From positions 2,032,001 to 2,096,000 of the forward strand of contig NC_007964.1 of the NCBI RefSeq assembly GCF_000013885.1: a DNA stretch of 64,000 bases, read 5' to 3'. A program made the position numbers and the translations under genes. The notes beneath the pieces are model-generated. The model saw nothing but the letters and a program-made list of their open reading frames with translations. It did no database searches and had not been told where the DNA came from. Shown piece by piece: positions 38,746 through 46,667 of this stretch (within the stretch, counting starts at the first letter, position 1; each line of letters begins with the position of its first letter). The stretch comes from Nitrobacter hamburgensis X14. Lineage in GTDB: Bacteria; Pseudomonadota; Alphaproteobacteria; Rhizobiales; Xanthobacteraceae.

Positions 38746-39741
38746 CTAGTCGCTGGATTTTTCCTGTTCCACGCTCAGCGGGAACTGGGGGAGCCTGAGG
38801 TAATCCTCCGAACGAAAAGGATTCCGGCCGTGCATGATCTCCTGGTTGATGAACACTCGATCGAAGCCGGCGGCGATATCTTCCTTCATCAGCTCTTTTG
38901 GTTCAGCCCCTCCCGTTCGGATGAATGCATGGGGCACCGCCGCCTCCACGAGCAGCGAATGCCTGCCGGGCCGGCCGCGCTGGGCGTAGAACGTGGCGCG
39001 CAGCATGTGGTGATCGTATTCGTTGTCCCTGAACCAGTTCGATTCGAAGGGAAGCTCGTCGGAAAAGGCCGCTACGAACGCGGCATGGATCTCCCGTTGC
39101 TCGTCGTCGGCAAATCCGAAGGGCGGGAGCATCTTGATGCCGCCGGACCGCTGGCTCATGGCATCCACCTTGGTCATCATCTTCACCAAGGAAGGCGGCC
39201 CCACGACGAACAGCGGAGCGCTGCATTCGTTCTCGATCGAGAGGATGAATCTCGCCAGCTTCTTTACGCCATCCTCGGCTAGATTTTGCGCTTCATCCAG
39301 AATGATGCCGTCCACCTTGAGATCGTTCAGATTTTCGATGAGCGCGCCGGTGCCTTCTTCCTCGCCGAGCCGGAGGCTTTTGCGGTCGTTGAAGATATTG
39401 AAATTGATTTGACGCGCCAAGATTCGCGGGGTGGAGCCACCCATCAGGTCAACATAGAGGAAGCGCTTTCCGTTCCCATGCAGAAGTTGAATTCGCTTCT
39501 TCGAGATGGGCTGCCCCGTCTGCTCCTGCAGCAACCTTTTGATGGTTTCGCTCTTTCCGCAGCGCGACCAGCCTATCAGGTAGGTACTGGAATTTTCGCG
39601 CAAGCGTCTTGCGAAAGCTACTGACAGCAGCAACATCTGGCGCGCTTCTTCCACCTTGGTGTGCTTCACGAAGATCCCTCTGATCGCATCGAGTTTGCCC
39701 TGGACCAGCGGAGAAGTGAGGATGTTTTCCAAATCCGACAT
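38746..39741 (-). CDS. tnsC: TnsC/TniB-type AAA+ transposition regulator
   Basis: 331-aa AAA+ ATPase linking target selection (TniQ) to transposase (TnsAB). Walker A is GWSRCGKSE (residues 57-65, GxxxxGKS), Walker B is VDGIILDEAQN (143-153) and a sensor-like segment is CSAPLFVVGPPSLV. I start at the ATG at 39741 (MSDLENILTSPLVQ); the frame stays open upstream but that part is an Arg-rich shadow of tnsB. Its stop is immediately followed by the tniQ start; 22 bases separate it from the tnsB stop. Confidence 0.9.
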   Translation of the reverse strand: MSDLENILTSPLVQGKLDAIRGIFVKHTKVEEARQMLLLSVAFARRLRENSSTYLIGWSRCGKSETIKRLLQEQTGQPISKKRIQLLHGNGKRFLYVDLMGGSTPRILARQINFNIFNDRKSLRLGEEEGTGALIENLNDLKVDGIILDEAQNLAEDGVKKLARFILSIENECSAPLFVVGPPSLVKMMTKVDAMSQRSGGIKMLPPFGFADDEQREIHAAFVAAFSDELPFESNWFRDNEYDHHMLRATFYAQRGRPGRHSLLVEAAVPHAFIRTGGAEPKELMKEDIAAGFDRVFINQEIMHGRNPFRSEDYLRLPQFPLSVEQEKSSD

Positions 39742-39763
39742 TCGCTTGCGACCTCTCGTTAGC

Positions 39764-42139
39764 CTACTGCGCCCTGGGGAGCGGCGCATCGACCTCAAAC
39801 CTGAGCTTCTTATGCCGCTGGGGCGGGCTTTCGGCGACAGCTTCGGTGATGCGGCCGGCATCGGCCCGAGGCGGCGCCGGAGCCGCATTGCGCTGCTCGG
39901 AAGCGGACTTGAAGATTCCCGTCTTCTCGATTAATTCTTCCGTCACGGCGAGCGCATGCTCCTCGGCGCCGCGGGCTAGGACTCCGGCGATGCGCGGATA
40001 TAAACCCTTCGAGAGCACGGCCTTCGCGGGCGGCTTCTCGTCGGTCGGCACCATGCCCATCGCCTTTAATGCTTCTTCGAGAAGGTGATTGAAACCCACT
40101 TGGTGCGAGGGATGTTCGGTGGGCGCGTGCTTCTTCGCGTTGCGGAACTTGCACAGGACTTCCCACTGAAACTTAGATAACCCATGAGCTTCCTTGTCCG
40201 TCGACTCCACGTCGAATTCCGGCGGGAGGTGTTCGTTGCCATGGAAACGGGAAGTGGGATCGGCAACGATGCACCGGCCTACGTTCGCCAGCGGAATTCG
40301 AACGGTCACGGGCGTGTTTTCGTGCTTTCGTTTCCCCATGCTCCCCGAGCGCGTGCGCATCGCCTGAAGTTGCGGTGACTGATAGACAAGGTTGTTCCAC
40401 TTGATACCGTTCTTTCCGGCCGTCAAAGTGAACTCGAGAGAGGGAATGAGATCCCAGCGCGCGGCTTCTTCCTTCGTTAGAGGCTGAGGCCGATGCGAGG
40501 GACTAGACGCACCGCGAAGCCAGCGTTGCTCGGGAGTGTCCCAGTCCAAATCTTTCTGCTTACGTCGGGCATAGACCTCGATGAGCCAGAGGTGGAACAA
40601 CATGATAAAATCGTCGATCGTGATGCACGCCTCAAGCAACGGCTTACGAGCTCCGCGCTTCTGCGGATTCGATCCCGTGGAGCCCTTCAGCCAAGAAACG
40701 AAATCCTGCTCGAGCGTCCCAAAAAAGCGCTCCACGAACGGTTTCGTGTCGGGTTGGTGCGGGACCGCCATCTCGAAGCCGATTCTCACCCGAGCCAAAC
40801 TCAGCGCCATCTGTTCGGATACGAATTCCTTGCCATTGTCGTATCTAATCTTCCGAGGCTTGCCGTAGCTCAGGAGCGAACCTCTGATGTTCGGGAAACG
40901 TTTGTCGACGTAGGTCTTAACCTTGATGGCGTGATCGATCGAAGCCAGTGCGGGATGTAGTCCGCCTGGGTCAAAGGAAGGGTGGAATCCCACCGGATAT
41001 CCGCTATAGACATCGATGCCGAGGCATATCCAGAACCTGTCGATTCCGGCCTTCGACCAAGCTCGACCGAACGGCGTCTCGCCCAGAACACCCATGAAAT
41101 CGAATTGGTGGTGGTCGAACTCGCATATGTCCAGAATGCGCTTCGGACGTTCGAAGCGTCCCGCGCCGCCAAACTCGAGATCGGCAGCTTGTGCACCATT
41201 CTCCTTAGCGAGCCTGATCCACGCGTCGTAGCGCCTGTACTGCACCTGCACGGTCGAAAGTCCGACTTCCGGAAGCTCCGGCAGGAGAGCCTCTTTGGTG
41301 AGTTCGCCCTCGTCGATCCGTTTCTTGATCTCCTTGTTGTGCAGACGAATCTCTGCATTGCGCTCGACGATCTTGTGGTTTGTCCGCATCTTGATCTTAG
41401 TCGGTCCAAACTCCGCCGAGAGTTCCACCAATTCGCGGATCGTCATGCCGATGATCGAGAAGACCTGTTTCGGCAATTTGGCCTTGCGCGCCTTGATCGC
41501 ATTCGCATGGACGAACGTGCGCTCCTGCATGCCGTGCTTCAATTCGTTCGCGACCCAGCGCAGTATCGTGCGCGTCACCTTTTTGGGCTTCTTGATCTGC
41601 TTGCCTTGCGGGAGTGTGCTATTTTCCGCGTCGATCGCCTTGTCAACGGTCTCGATGATCTCTTGCGCGTTATCGTGGTTTCTAAAAAAGGGCTCGCCCG
41701 GGGGCGCGGTCAGCATCTTGTTGATGAACGCGCCGACGTAGCGCCAGATGACTGCGGCTCTTGCCCGCGGTCCGGCATTGATCGTGTTGTAGACCTTCCC
41801 GATCAACGCTCGTGTTTCGTCGATCGTTTTCTTCTCGTCGACGGGGGGGACTTTCCACTGCGGGCTGTAGTATCGGCCCTTTTCGAACAACTCGATGAGC
41901 CGGGTCGTGGCGAGGCGTACGGTATCGCCGGTGTGGTGGCTCAGGAAGAGGTGCGGGCCGGCACCCTCGAGCTTCTTGATGAACTGATGTGGCTTATCGT
42001 CGATGAGGATGACCTGATTCGGCGTCAGGTTGTCGAACAGGACCCAGTCGATGGAAGGGAGGGGCGCGCCGTCCCCGTACGCGGAGATTTCGGATTCGAC
42101 CTGGCGATCCGCCTCGGCGGGGTCGAGTACATTCAGCAT
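39764..42139 (-). CDS. tnsB: TnsB-type DDE transposase
   Basis: 791-aa RNase H-fold transposase that binds transposon ends and joins 3' ends to target. The catalytic triad is visible: D342 in ICEFDHHQFDF, D434 in IRYDNGKEF and E470 in PFVERFFGTLEQ. An N-terminal DNA-binding region (residues ~100-310) and a C-terminal beta-barrel plus Pro/Ala/charged tail, the usual TnsC-contact part, complete it. The ATG at 42139 (MLNVLDPAEADRQ) overlaps the tnsA stop by seven bases. No frameshift is seen, so the gene looks functional. Confidence 0.93.
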   Translation of the reverse strand: MLNVLDPAEADRQVESEISAYGDGAPLPSIDWVLFDNLTPNQVILIDDKPHQFIKKLEGAGPHLFLSHHTGDTVRLATTRLIELFEKGRYYSPQWKVPPVDEKKTIDETRALIGKVYNTINAGPRARAAVIWRYVGAFINKMLTAPPGEPFFRNHDNAQEIIETVDKAIDAENSTLPQGKQIKKPKKVTRTILRWVANELKHGMQERTFVHANAIKARKAKLPKQVFSIIGMTIRELVELSAEFGPTKIKMRTNHKIVERNAEIRLHNKEIKKRIDEGELTKEALLPELPEVGLSTVQVQYRRYDAWIRLAKENGAQAADLEFGGAGRFERPKRILDICEFDHHQFDFMGVLGETPFGRAWSKAGIDRFWICLGIDVYSGYPVGFHPSFDPGGLHPALASIDHAIKVKTYVDKRFPNIRGSLLSYGKPRKIRYDNGKEFVSEQMALSLARVRIGFEMAVPHQPDTKPFVERFFGTLEQDFVSWLKGSTGSNPQKRGARKPLLEACITIDDFIMLFHLWLIEVYARRKQKDLDWDTPEQRWLRGASSPSHRPQPLTKEEAARWDLIPSLEFTLTAGKNGIKWNNLVYQSPQLQAMRTRSGSMGKRKHENTPVTVRIPLANVGRCIVADPTSRFHGNEHLPPEFDVESTDKEAHGLSKFQWEVLCKFRNAKKHAPTEHPSHQVGFNHLLEEALKAMGMVPTDEKPPAKAVLSKGLYPRIAGVLARGAEEHALAVTEELIEKTGIFKSASEQRNAAPAPPRADAGRITEAVAESPPQRHKKLRFEVDAPLPRAQ

Positions 42140-42906
42140 GATACCACTCCGATGTGCACGATCGTGTGCGGGCCGACCGGGGAGAAGAGGTCGATACGAA
42201 TAATGCGTTCCGGAATGCGCGACAGCACCACGCCGCGCGGGAATGGCACTTGCTCGAACAGCGCCTCGCAGCGCCACATCGGGAGTGAGCCGCCGGCTTC
42301 CACCAGCGCGGTGACGAGGCGATTCAGCTCTTCCGGCTCGACGTCCCAGCGATCGTTTGCGATGACTTCATCGACGACGTCCGGATCGCCCCAATATTTC
42401 GCGATACCGCGTTCCGTGATGACGCGAAACGAAAGGCTGGCCCGCCGGTAGGCCTCTCGAACGCGACGCAGACGGGCGCGAAGAAGCTTGGCTTCCTCCC
42501 ATTTCCGTTTGCCGTCTTCGTCCCAGTCGGCGGGCTTCGGGGGACGCAATTCCGTCCACTGCTTAACTTCGTAGCGGATGAAGCCGGCATCGTGTTCGAC
42601 GAGATAATCGGGAGTGTAGATCTCTCCTTCGAATTCTGGAAAGATGTTCATCCGGATCGTCTCGGGTTGCGCCCAGACGCGTTTTGCGTGAAGCACGCAG
42701 TCGGAAGCCCGGACGAAGCGCTCTTCGATGCCGCCTTCGTGAACCACGTGCCCGCGCATCTTCATGCTGAAGTGCCCGCCGACGATATGGTTGCGCCGGC
42801 CCGTGATGACCCGGCGCACGGCCTCGTTGGCTTCGAGACGGAACGCATCGACGCCCTCGCAGAGAAAACCCCAGGCGCGCTCGATCTTGCGCCGTCTACG
42901 GGGCAT
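42133..42906 (-). CDS. tnsA: TnsA-type endonuclease
   Basis: 257-aa restriction-enzyme-fold nuclease cutting the 5' ends of the transposon so that movement is cut-and-paste. Putative catalytic residues fit TnsA: E61/E62 (GGIEERFVRAS), D100 (YTPDYLVEH) and the E113-V-K115 pair (IRYEVKQWTEL). A C-terminal winged-helix region follows (DEVIANDRWDVEPEELNRLV). The ATG at 42906 (MPRRRRKIERAW) is chosen; 13 further codons are open upstream. It is the first gene of the tnsA-B-C-tniQ operon, all intact by eye. Confidence 0.88.
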   Translation of the reverse strand: MPRRRRKIERAWGFLCEGVDAFRLEANEAVRRVITGRRNHIVGGHFSMKMRGHVVHEGGIEERFVRASDCVLHAKRVWAQPETIRMNIFPEFEGEIYTPDYLVEHDAGFIRYEVKQWTELRPPKPADWDEDGKRKWEEAKLLRARLRRVREAYRRASLSFRVITERGIAKYWGDPDVVDEVIANDRWDVEPEELNRLVTALVEAGGSLPMWRCEALFEQVPFPRGVVLSRIPERIIRIDLFSPVGPHTIVHIGVVSC

Positions 42907-42960
42907 CGACGCTCTCGTTGTGGCGCGGAATCGCGTACTGCACATCGATTGCGCTCTCGA

Positions 42961-43098
42961 TCAACGCCTGTACGCGATGCTGTGGAACTCGTGCGAGTTG
43001 TCGCGTACGATGCGCGTCGGCGCGTCGAACTGCCAGTTGAGGTTATGGAAGAGCCGGTCCACGATTTTCGACGGACGCGGACGAGGAAGACGTGCCAT
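42961..43098 (-). CDS. Possible 45-residue protein upstream of tnsA
   Basis: A short minus-strand frame, ATG at 43098, starting MARLPRPRPSKIVDRLFHNL and ending HSIAYRR. It is basic, ends 55 bases before the chosen tnsA start and is in the same direction. It has no known domain and there is no strong ribosome site, so it may be chance. Listed because compact coupled genes are the rule in this region. Confidence 0.2.
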   Translation of the reverse strand: MARLPRPRPSKIVDRLFHNLNWQFDAPTRIVRDNSHEFHSIAYRR

Positions 43099-43322
43099 GA
43101 GGCAGACCTTTCTGCTGGAGACTGCACAGCGCGCAACGGAAGAGCTGCGGCGCGGATCGGTCCGGCGGAAGGTCCCCAAGAAAAGCTTGCGACTTAGAAT
43201 CGGACATGCGATTCTCGGTCGGCCAAGACGTTCTCTTGGTCGTTCTGCCGGTTTCAATTCAGGGATTGGCGGATCTTGGTCTAGGCGAGCTTTGCGGGCT
43301 TGGTGCCGAAGACTTTCGATAT

Positions 43323-43356
43323 GACGCGCGATCGGGGTCCGCTCCGATCGCGCGTC
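43323..43356. terminator. Perfect 13-bp-stem hairpin
   Basis: Arms GACGCGCGATCGG (43323-43335) and CCGATCGCGCGTC (43344-43356) around an 8-base loop. A short TTATT follows on the plus strand. It lies 226 bases beyond the recombinase-like gene's stop on the minus strand and upstream of tnsA, so it may separate the two minus-strand operons. The T-run is weak, so it could instead be a protein-binding or transposon-end palindrome. Confidence 0.5.
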
Positions 43357-43581
43357 TTATTAGGGCTGCTGCATCACGTTCTCCTCGTCACGCCGCGTGG
43401 CGTATCTTTTTGATAACACGCGCGTTCTGGAATCCTAGCGAAATGAATCTCGGGGATTTCTCGGGACGCATTTCCGGCCATTTCGCTGGAATCGTCAGGG
43501 CGGCTCAGCGTTTGTCCACAAATTGTGCACTGTTGACTCTCGCCTGCGCCTGATGCACGCGCGCGCGAAGTGGATCATCCA

Positions 43582-44523
43582 TCAGAGTCGTTCCATGTCG
43601 CGGTCGCGCGCATCGAAGTAACGCCACGCGCTCGAGACCTCGATTCCCAAGGCTTTGGCCAGGACTTCGGGTGTGGCACCGGACCGCACGAACTTTTCGG
43701 CGACGGCGTTGCGTAACGAGCTCGGCACGGCGTGACGGGAGACTCCTGCTGTTTGTCGCAAGCGCCGGAACGAGGCCTGGAGCGATCGTGCGCTGAGGCG
43801 GGTGCGTCGCGTCGTAACGAAGAGCGGGCCGCCCGGGCTGAGGTCGAAAGGCACTTCGTCGAGATAGCGCGTCAACCAACGGGCGGCTTCGCGGGAGACA
43901 ATACCGAGGCGGCTATGCAAGTGCGAGCCGCACACGCGGACCTTCGCCAGTCGAGCGTCGTAATGGCGGCGGTTCAGCGCGGTCAGTTCAGCCGTTGTGA
44001 GCCCGGACGACGCGGCCAACTGGACGACAGCGCAATCGCGAAGGCGCGTCCAGGAATGGTCCCAATCGCACGTTGAGGAGGAGAGTATCGTTTCGATCGC
44101 TTCGCCACTAATGGCTTCTCTGCGGTTTCTGCCGCTAGGCGGGAAGCGGGAGCTTAGCAGCGTCGAGCAGTCGTAGGACCGTTCGAGCATAAGGAAGCGG
44201 GCGAAACTCCGCAGCGAGGAGAACCGTCGAAAGATGGTTGACTCCGCCGCGCCGTTCGCGGTCCAGAATTTCGTGATGCATTCGAGTACGGACTGATTGA
44301 GGCGCGTGAGCGCCGCGGCGTCATTCGTTCCGAGAGCGGCAGAGACATGCCTGATGTCGCGCTCATAGCAGCCGATCGTCGACCGTGAGGCGCCGCCGCG
44401 CAGCAAACTATCGAGCCAGAACATGCTATCGGGATCGAACGGTAATGGCGTTGGCCAAGGTGAATCGTTCGCTGCTTTCGCGCCGGCCGCCGCAGGAGCC
44501 AGGTCGATAACGACTTCAAGCAT
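43582..44523 (-). CDS. Tyrosine-recombinase-fold protein with incomplete catalytic set
   Basis: 313 aa with the two-domain layout of XerC/D-type recombinases: SAM-like core-binding N-terminal half (GGASRSTIGCYERDIRHVSA near residue 43) and a catalytic-fold C-terminal half. The box I Arg, normally in GLRxSEL, is replaced (SGLTTAEL, residues 173-180). The beta-hairpin Lys region GKGNKxR is CGSHLHSR. Box II keeps Arg (SSLRNAVAEKFV, R271), the LLGH-type motif is ALGIEVSS, and a Tyr is at W300-R-Y302. It may bind DNA without recombining. The ATG at 44523 (MLEVVIDLAP) is chosen; a TTG at 44649 would add 42 residues. It is the last gene of the upstream operon. Confidence 0.72.
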   Translation of the reverse strand: MLEVVIDLAPAAAGAKAANDSPWPTPLPFDPDSMFWLDSLLRGGASRSTIGCYERDIRHVSAALGTNDAAALTRLNQSVLECITKFWTANGAAESTIFRRFSSLRSFARFLMLERSYDCSTLLSSRFPPSGRNRREAISGEAIETILSSSTCDWDHSWTRLRDCAVVQLAASSGLTTAELTALNRRHYDARLAKVRVCGSHLHSRLGIVSREAARWLTRYLDEVPFDLSPGGPLFVTTRRTRLSARSLQASFRRLRQTAGVSRHAVPSSLRNAVAEKFVRSGATPEVLAKALGIEVSSAWRYFDARDRDMERL

Positions 44524-44807
44524 GCTCCACTCCCATTCCTCATAGATGATTGATTGGATTTTGCTCTGGCTGGGCTCGCAGCTGGTAGGCGTGCCCCAAT
44601 CGTGACGCGGTTCTTCGTTATCAAGTTCCGTGCCGGCGAGTGGAAACAATCCTCGCTGAACGCCGAACTCGCGGCCGCTGCAGCATCCTGGGCTTCGGCG
44701 AACGGCTCACTACAAGCGACCTGCAGCGCGCCTGTGTCCGACACCGCCTCGAACGCGGCATGCGGCCGGAGCATCTCACCGTCTAGCCTGTTTGGCGTTT
44801 CGGACAT
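44154..44807 (-). CDS. Possible coupled reading frame running into the recombinase-like gene
   Basis: An ATG at 44807 overlaps the previous gene's stop (TGATG on the minus strand), the same tight coupling seen along this operon. The first ~50 codons (MSETPNRLDGEMLRPHAAFE) look coding; from about 44650 on the frame overlaps the recombinase-like gene in another frame and looks like a shadow. So this is either a short real gene, a gene disrupted by a frameshift (a -1 change near 44650 would join it to the recombinase frame), or chance. No family is recognised. Confidence 0.25.
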   Translation of the reverse strand: MSETPNRLDGEMLRPHAAFEAVSDTGALQVACSEPFAEAQDAAAAASSAFSEDCFHSPARNLITKNRVTIGARLPAASPARAKSNQSSMRNGSGACLKSLSTWLLRRPARKQRTIHLGQRHYRSIPIACSGSIVCCAAAPHGRRSAAMSATSGMSLPLSERMTPRRSRASISPYSNASRNSGPRTARRSQPSFDGSPRCGVSPASLCSNGPTTARRC

Positions 44808-45445
44808 CAACACCGTGGCGGTGGTGGCGCTGGTGCGATGACATCGCCGGTGGCGATGAAAGAGTCGGAGGCCCGATCGTATCGACTGCACACTAATTTC
44901 GACCGCCCATTCATAACCGTGCGGACGAGATAATCGGCCTGAAAGCCATGAACTGCCGGGGCTGGATTACCATTTTGGTGAACATCGCACGCGACGAAAA
45001 GTCGGTATCCGGAGGAGAACAGCCGGCCTTCTCCTCCGCATTCCATACAGGTGCAGGCCGACCTTGCGCTGGCGAGCGAGATTGCTTCCTCGATTGCGAA
45101 TTCTACCCGCCGTGGAAGCTCCGAGTAAGTGGTCCAGCAAACGCGCAGTATCCCGTGCTGCTCTACTATTTGGATAAAGGTCACTTTGTAGCTGCTCGTC
45201 GCCTCGGAAACTCGGTCGACCAGCCGTGTAACGATACGCTGCCAACCGTTGCTGCATAGCGGCAGCCCCGGCGCGAAGCGTACACCTCTAAACGTTCGGA
45301 CAAAAAGCTCTAGATGTGTGTCCACGAGTGACTGCTGCCAGCTGAGTTCGTTCATCGCTTCACTCCGAGTTGAAAGTCGAGCTTGCAAGAAGCACTTTTG
45401 TCTCCCGATGTGACTTTTGACATGCGCCAATCGATGGACCTTCAT
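44807..45445 (-). CDS. Unrecognised protein with Cys-rich putative zinc site
   Basis: 212 aa from the ATG at 45445 (MKVHRLAHVKSHIG), whose ATGA overlaps the previous stop; a second ATG at MNELSWQQ is also possible. A likely zinc site is in the C-terminal third: CTCMECGGEGRLFSSGYRLF followed by VACDVH. The middle (YKVTFIQIVEQHGILRVCWT) is beta-rich. I do not recognise the family. Position suggests it works with the TnsA-like protein and the recombinase-fold protein in the same operon. Confidence 0.65.
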   Translation of the reverse strand: MKVHRLAHVKSHIGRQKCFLQARLSTRSEAMNELSWQQSLVDTHLELFVRTFRGVRFAPGLPLCSNGWQRIVTRLVDRVSEATSSYKVTFIQIVEQHGILRVCWTTYSELPRRVEFAIEEAISLASARSACTCMECGGEGRLFSSGYRLFVACDVHQNGNPAPAVHGFQADYLVRTVMNGRSKLVCSRYDRASDSFIATGDVIAPAPPPPRC

Positions 45446-45711
45446 GCGCCTCCAAGGATTTGCTCGGGCACGATCTGAATGAAATGCACAATCAGGTTGC
45501 ACATCTCACAAAGTGTAAGCGTATCTTTCGACCCGTCGCTTAGGAGGCCGGCGTGCTTATGAGGCCAAAGATCGACGGAGAGGGCGCGCCTATCAAGCGC
45601 GCTGGGAGCTGGACCTGATCGTGGGGCCATAGAAAGGAAATGCCGCGCAGAGCGCATGAACAGATGCGGATACACGTGGAGCGACTGATGCCGCCAGACC
45701 CGGTCGTTCAT
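45442..45711 (-). CDS. Small unrecognised protein in the coupled operon
   Basis: 89 aa. The ATG at 45711 overlaps the stop of the TnsA-like gene (ATGA) and its own stop overlaps the next start (ATGA), strong evidence that this short frame is translated. Residues include a CEMC pair (TLTLCEMCNLIVHFIQIVPE, residues 66-85) and several His. No domain is recognised. Confidence 0.55.
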   Translation of the reverse strand: MNDRVWRHQSLHVYPHLFMRSARHFLSMAPRSGPAPSALDRRALSVDLWPHKHAGLLSDGSKDTLTLCEMCNLIVHFIQIVPEQILGGA

Positions 45712-46400
45712 TGGCCGGCCTTTCCAAACCAGTTCAATCCTTTAGATGGCCAGCAATCGGATCGCCGGCCCACGACGGACCGGGGGCCGATCTGCTTCGC
45801 AGGGTCGATGGCGAGAACGCCTTGAGAGACCAACGCACCGACCACGGGCAGTGGATCTCGCAGTCCTACAGTCCTGGCCAACGATTGGATGGTTAGACGT
45901 TGACGGGCCACTAACACGCGGTCGATGGAGGCCCTTAGCTCAGTCGACACGCGATACTCTCTAAAGCTCCACAGTCGGCGGGTGTTAGTCAAACGCGGCT
46001 CGCAGTAGATGATGGCGTGATCAATTTCAACAAGACTCATATTTAGTTCTTGCAGAGCAAGCAGCGCGAGCCCTTCGGTGTCGAGGTCCCGATAAGGCCG
46101 CTCATCGATGATGTCGAATGCAACGCAACTACCGTCGGCGAGGTCGGCGACGAACATCGCGACCGGAACTTCACGGCCGGAAAAGGAGAGGGAGGTACGA
46201 AATTCGAGAGCCGTGATGTGCGGGTCAAGCAGAAGCTGGATGGCGAACTCGTCCATCTTCGAAAAAGAGGTCGGAACGGCGCTAGGAACATCTCGAATTC
46301 GAGTTCTTGCAGAGCGAGCTCGTCCGATTTGGCTCGCACGTAATCCCGGCCGGGATTCGTCGTTACGGACAGACGACGGTGCGTCCAGTTTTTTGGACAT
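45708..46400 (-). CDS. TnsA-like protein lacking the nuclease catalytic residues
   Basis: 230 aa. The central part (EFAIQLLLDPHITALEFRTS, then VPVAMFVADLADGSCVAFDI) follows the TnsA pattern of a strand-rich restriction-enzyme fold, and the C-terminal half (RLTIQSLARTVGLRDPLPVV then GALVSQGVLAID) resembles the winged-helix part. The Asp of the TPDF/Y motif is replaced (VAMFVADL, residues 80-87) and the E/Q-x-K pair is FDII (95-98), so nuclease activity is not expected. The ATG at 46400 has AGGAGG ten bases upstream. It is the first gene of a four- or five-gene operon and diverges from the ribbon-helix-helix gene. The TnsA relationship is by eye only. Confidence 0.55.
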   Translation of the reverse strand: MSKKLDAPSSVRNDESRPGLRASQIGRARSARTRIRDVPSAVPTSFSKMDEFAIQLLLDPHITALEFRTSLSFSGREVPVAMFVADLADGSCVAFDIIDERPYRDLDTEGLALLALQELNMSLVEIDHAIIYCEPRLTNTRRLWSFREYRVSTELRASIDRVLVARQRLTIQSLARTVGLRDPLPVVGALVSQGVLAIDPAKQIGPRSVVGRRSDCWPSKGLNWFGKAGQ

Positions 46401-46481
46401 TGTGGCCACCCTCCTACAGATAGTCCTGAGGATCTGATCGAAGACCGCGCAAAATTAAACATCTCGCAACGCTGCGAGTCA

Positions 46482-46509
46482 ATAGATAGCTACAATTCTA
46501 GCTATCTAT
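46482..46509. promoter_or_regulatory. 11-6-11 perfect inverted repeat (operator or recombinase core-type site)
   Basis: Arms ATAGATAGCTA (46482-46492) and TAGCTATCTAT (46499-46509) are exact reverse complements around CAATTC. The site lies between the divergent TnsA-like and ribbon-helix-helix genes. The 28-bp layout equals that of Xer/dif-type core sites, and the nested GATAG/CTATC units also fit a ribbon-helix-helix operator. Which protein binds is unknown. Confidence 0.7.
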
Positions 46510-46610
46510 ATGGGCAGCGGCCTACGCCCGATGCTACTGGAATAGCGACTCGTGGGCGCCCCATAAGCGGGGCGGATTCCTAACTTTCCTCTGGTCTGCC
46601 AAGGTGTTAA

Positions 46611-46632
46611 CTATCCACGATAGCCAGCTATC
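46611..46632. promoter_or_regulatory. Clustered GATAG/CTATC half-sites before the ribbon-helix-helix gene
   Basis: Two overlapping inverted repeats, CTATC-CAC-GATAG (46611-46623) and GATAG-CCAG-CTATC (46619-46632), lie 36 bases upstream of the GTG start at 46668. They share the GATAG/CTATC unit with the 28-bp palindrome 100 bases away. Tandem and inverted short half-sites near the own promoter are typical of ribbon-helix-helix autorepressors. Confidence 0.6.
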
Positions 46633-46667
46633 TGCAGTCTCGCGATTCTGCCCAGGAGAAAAAGTCG

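Larger units (their letters stand above)
42946..43581. other. Spacer between the transposition operon and the upstream operon
   Basis: About 640 bases with no confidently coding gene. It contains a possible 45-codon frame and a strong hairpin (separate entries). Three mutually overlapping short frames on both strands around 43.1-43.5 kb compete; none has a recognisable family. The promoter for tnsA and perhaps a transposon end should lie here, but the CACTGG-type repeats of the other side are not seen in inverted orientation. Confidence 0.4.

Noticed and set aside
43206..43553. Plus-strand frame of 115 codons starting MRFSVGQDVLLVV
   Set aside because: It runs through the 43323-43356 hairpin, has no ribosome site or family, and its second half looks random.
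43381..43560. Possible right transposon end with TGATAACACGCGCG or AATTGTGCACTG resembling the left repeats
   Set aside because: The similar AATTGTGCACTG lies in the same orientation as the left repeats and has an extra base; no inverted set or TGT/ACA terminus could be matched, so it is not listed as an end.
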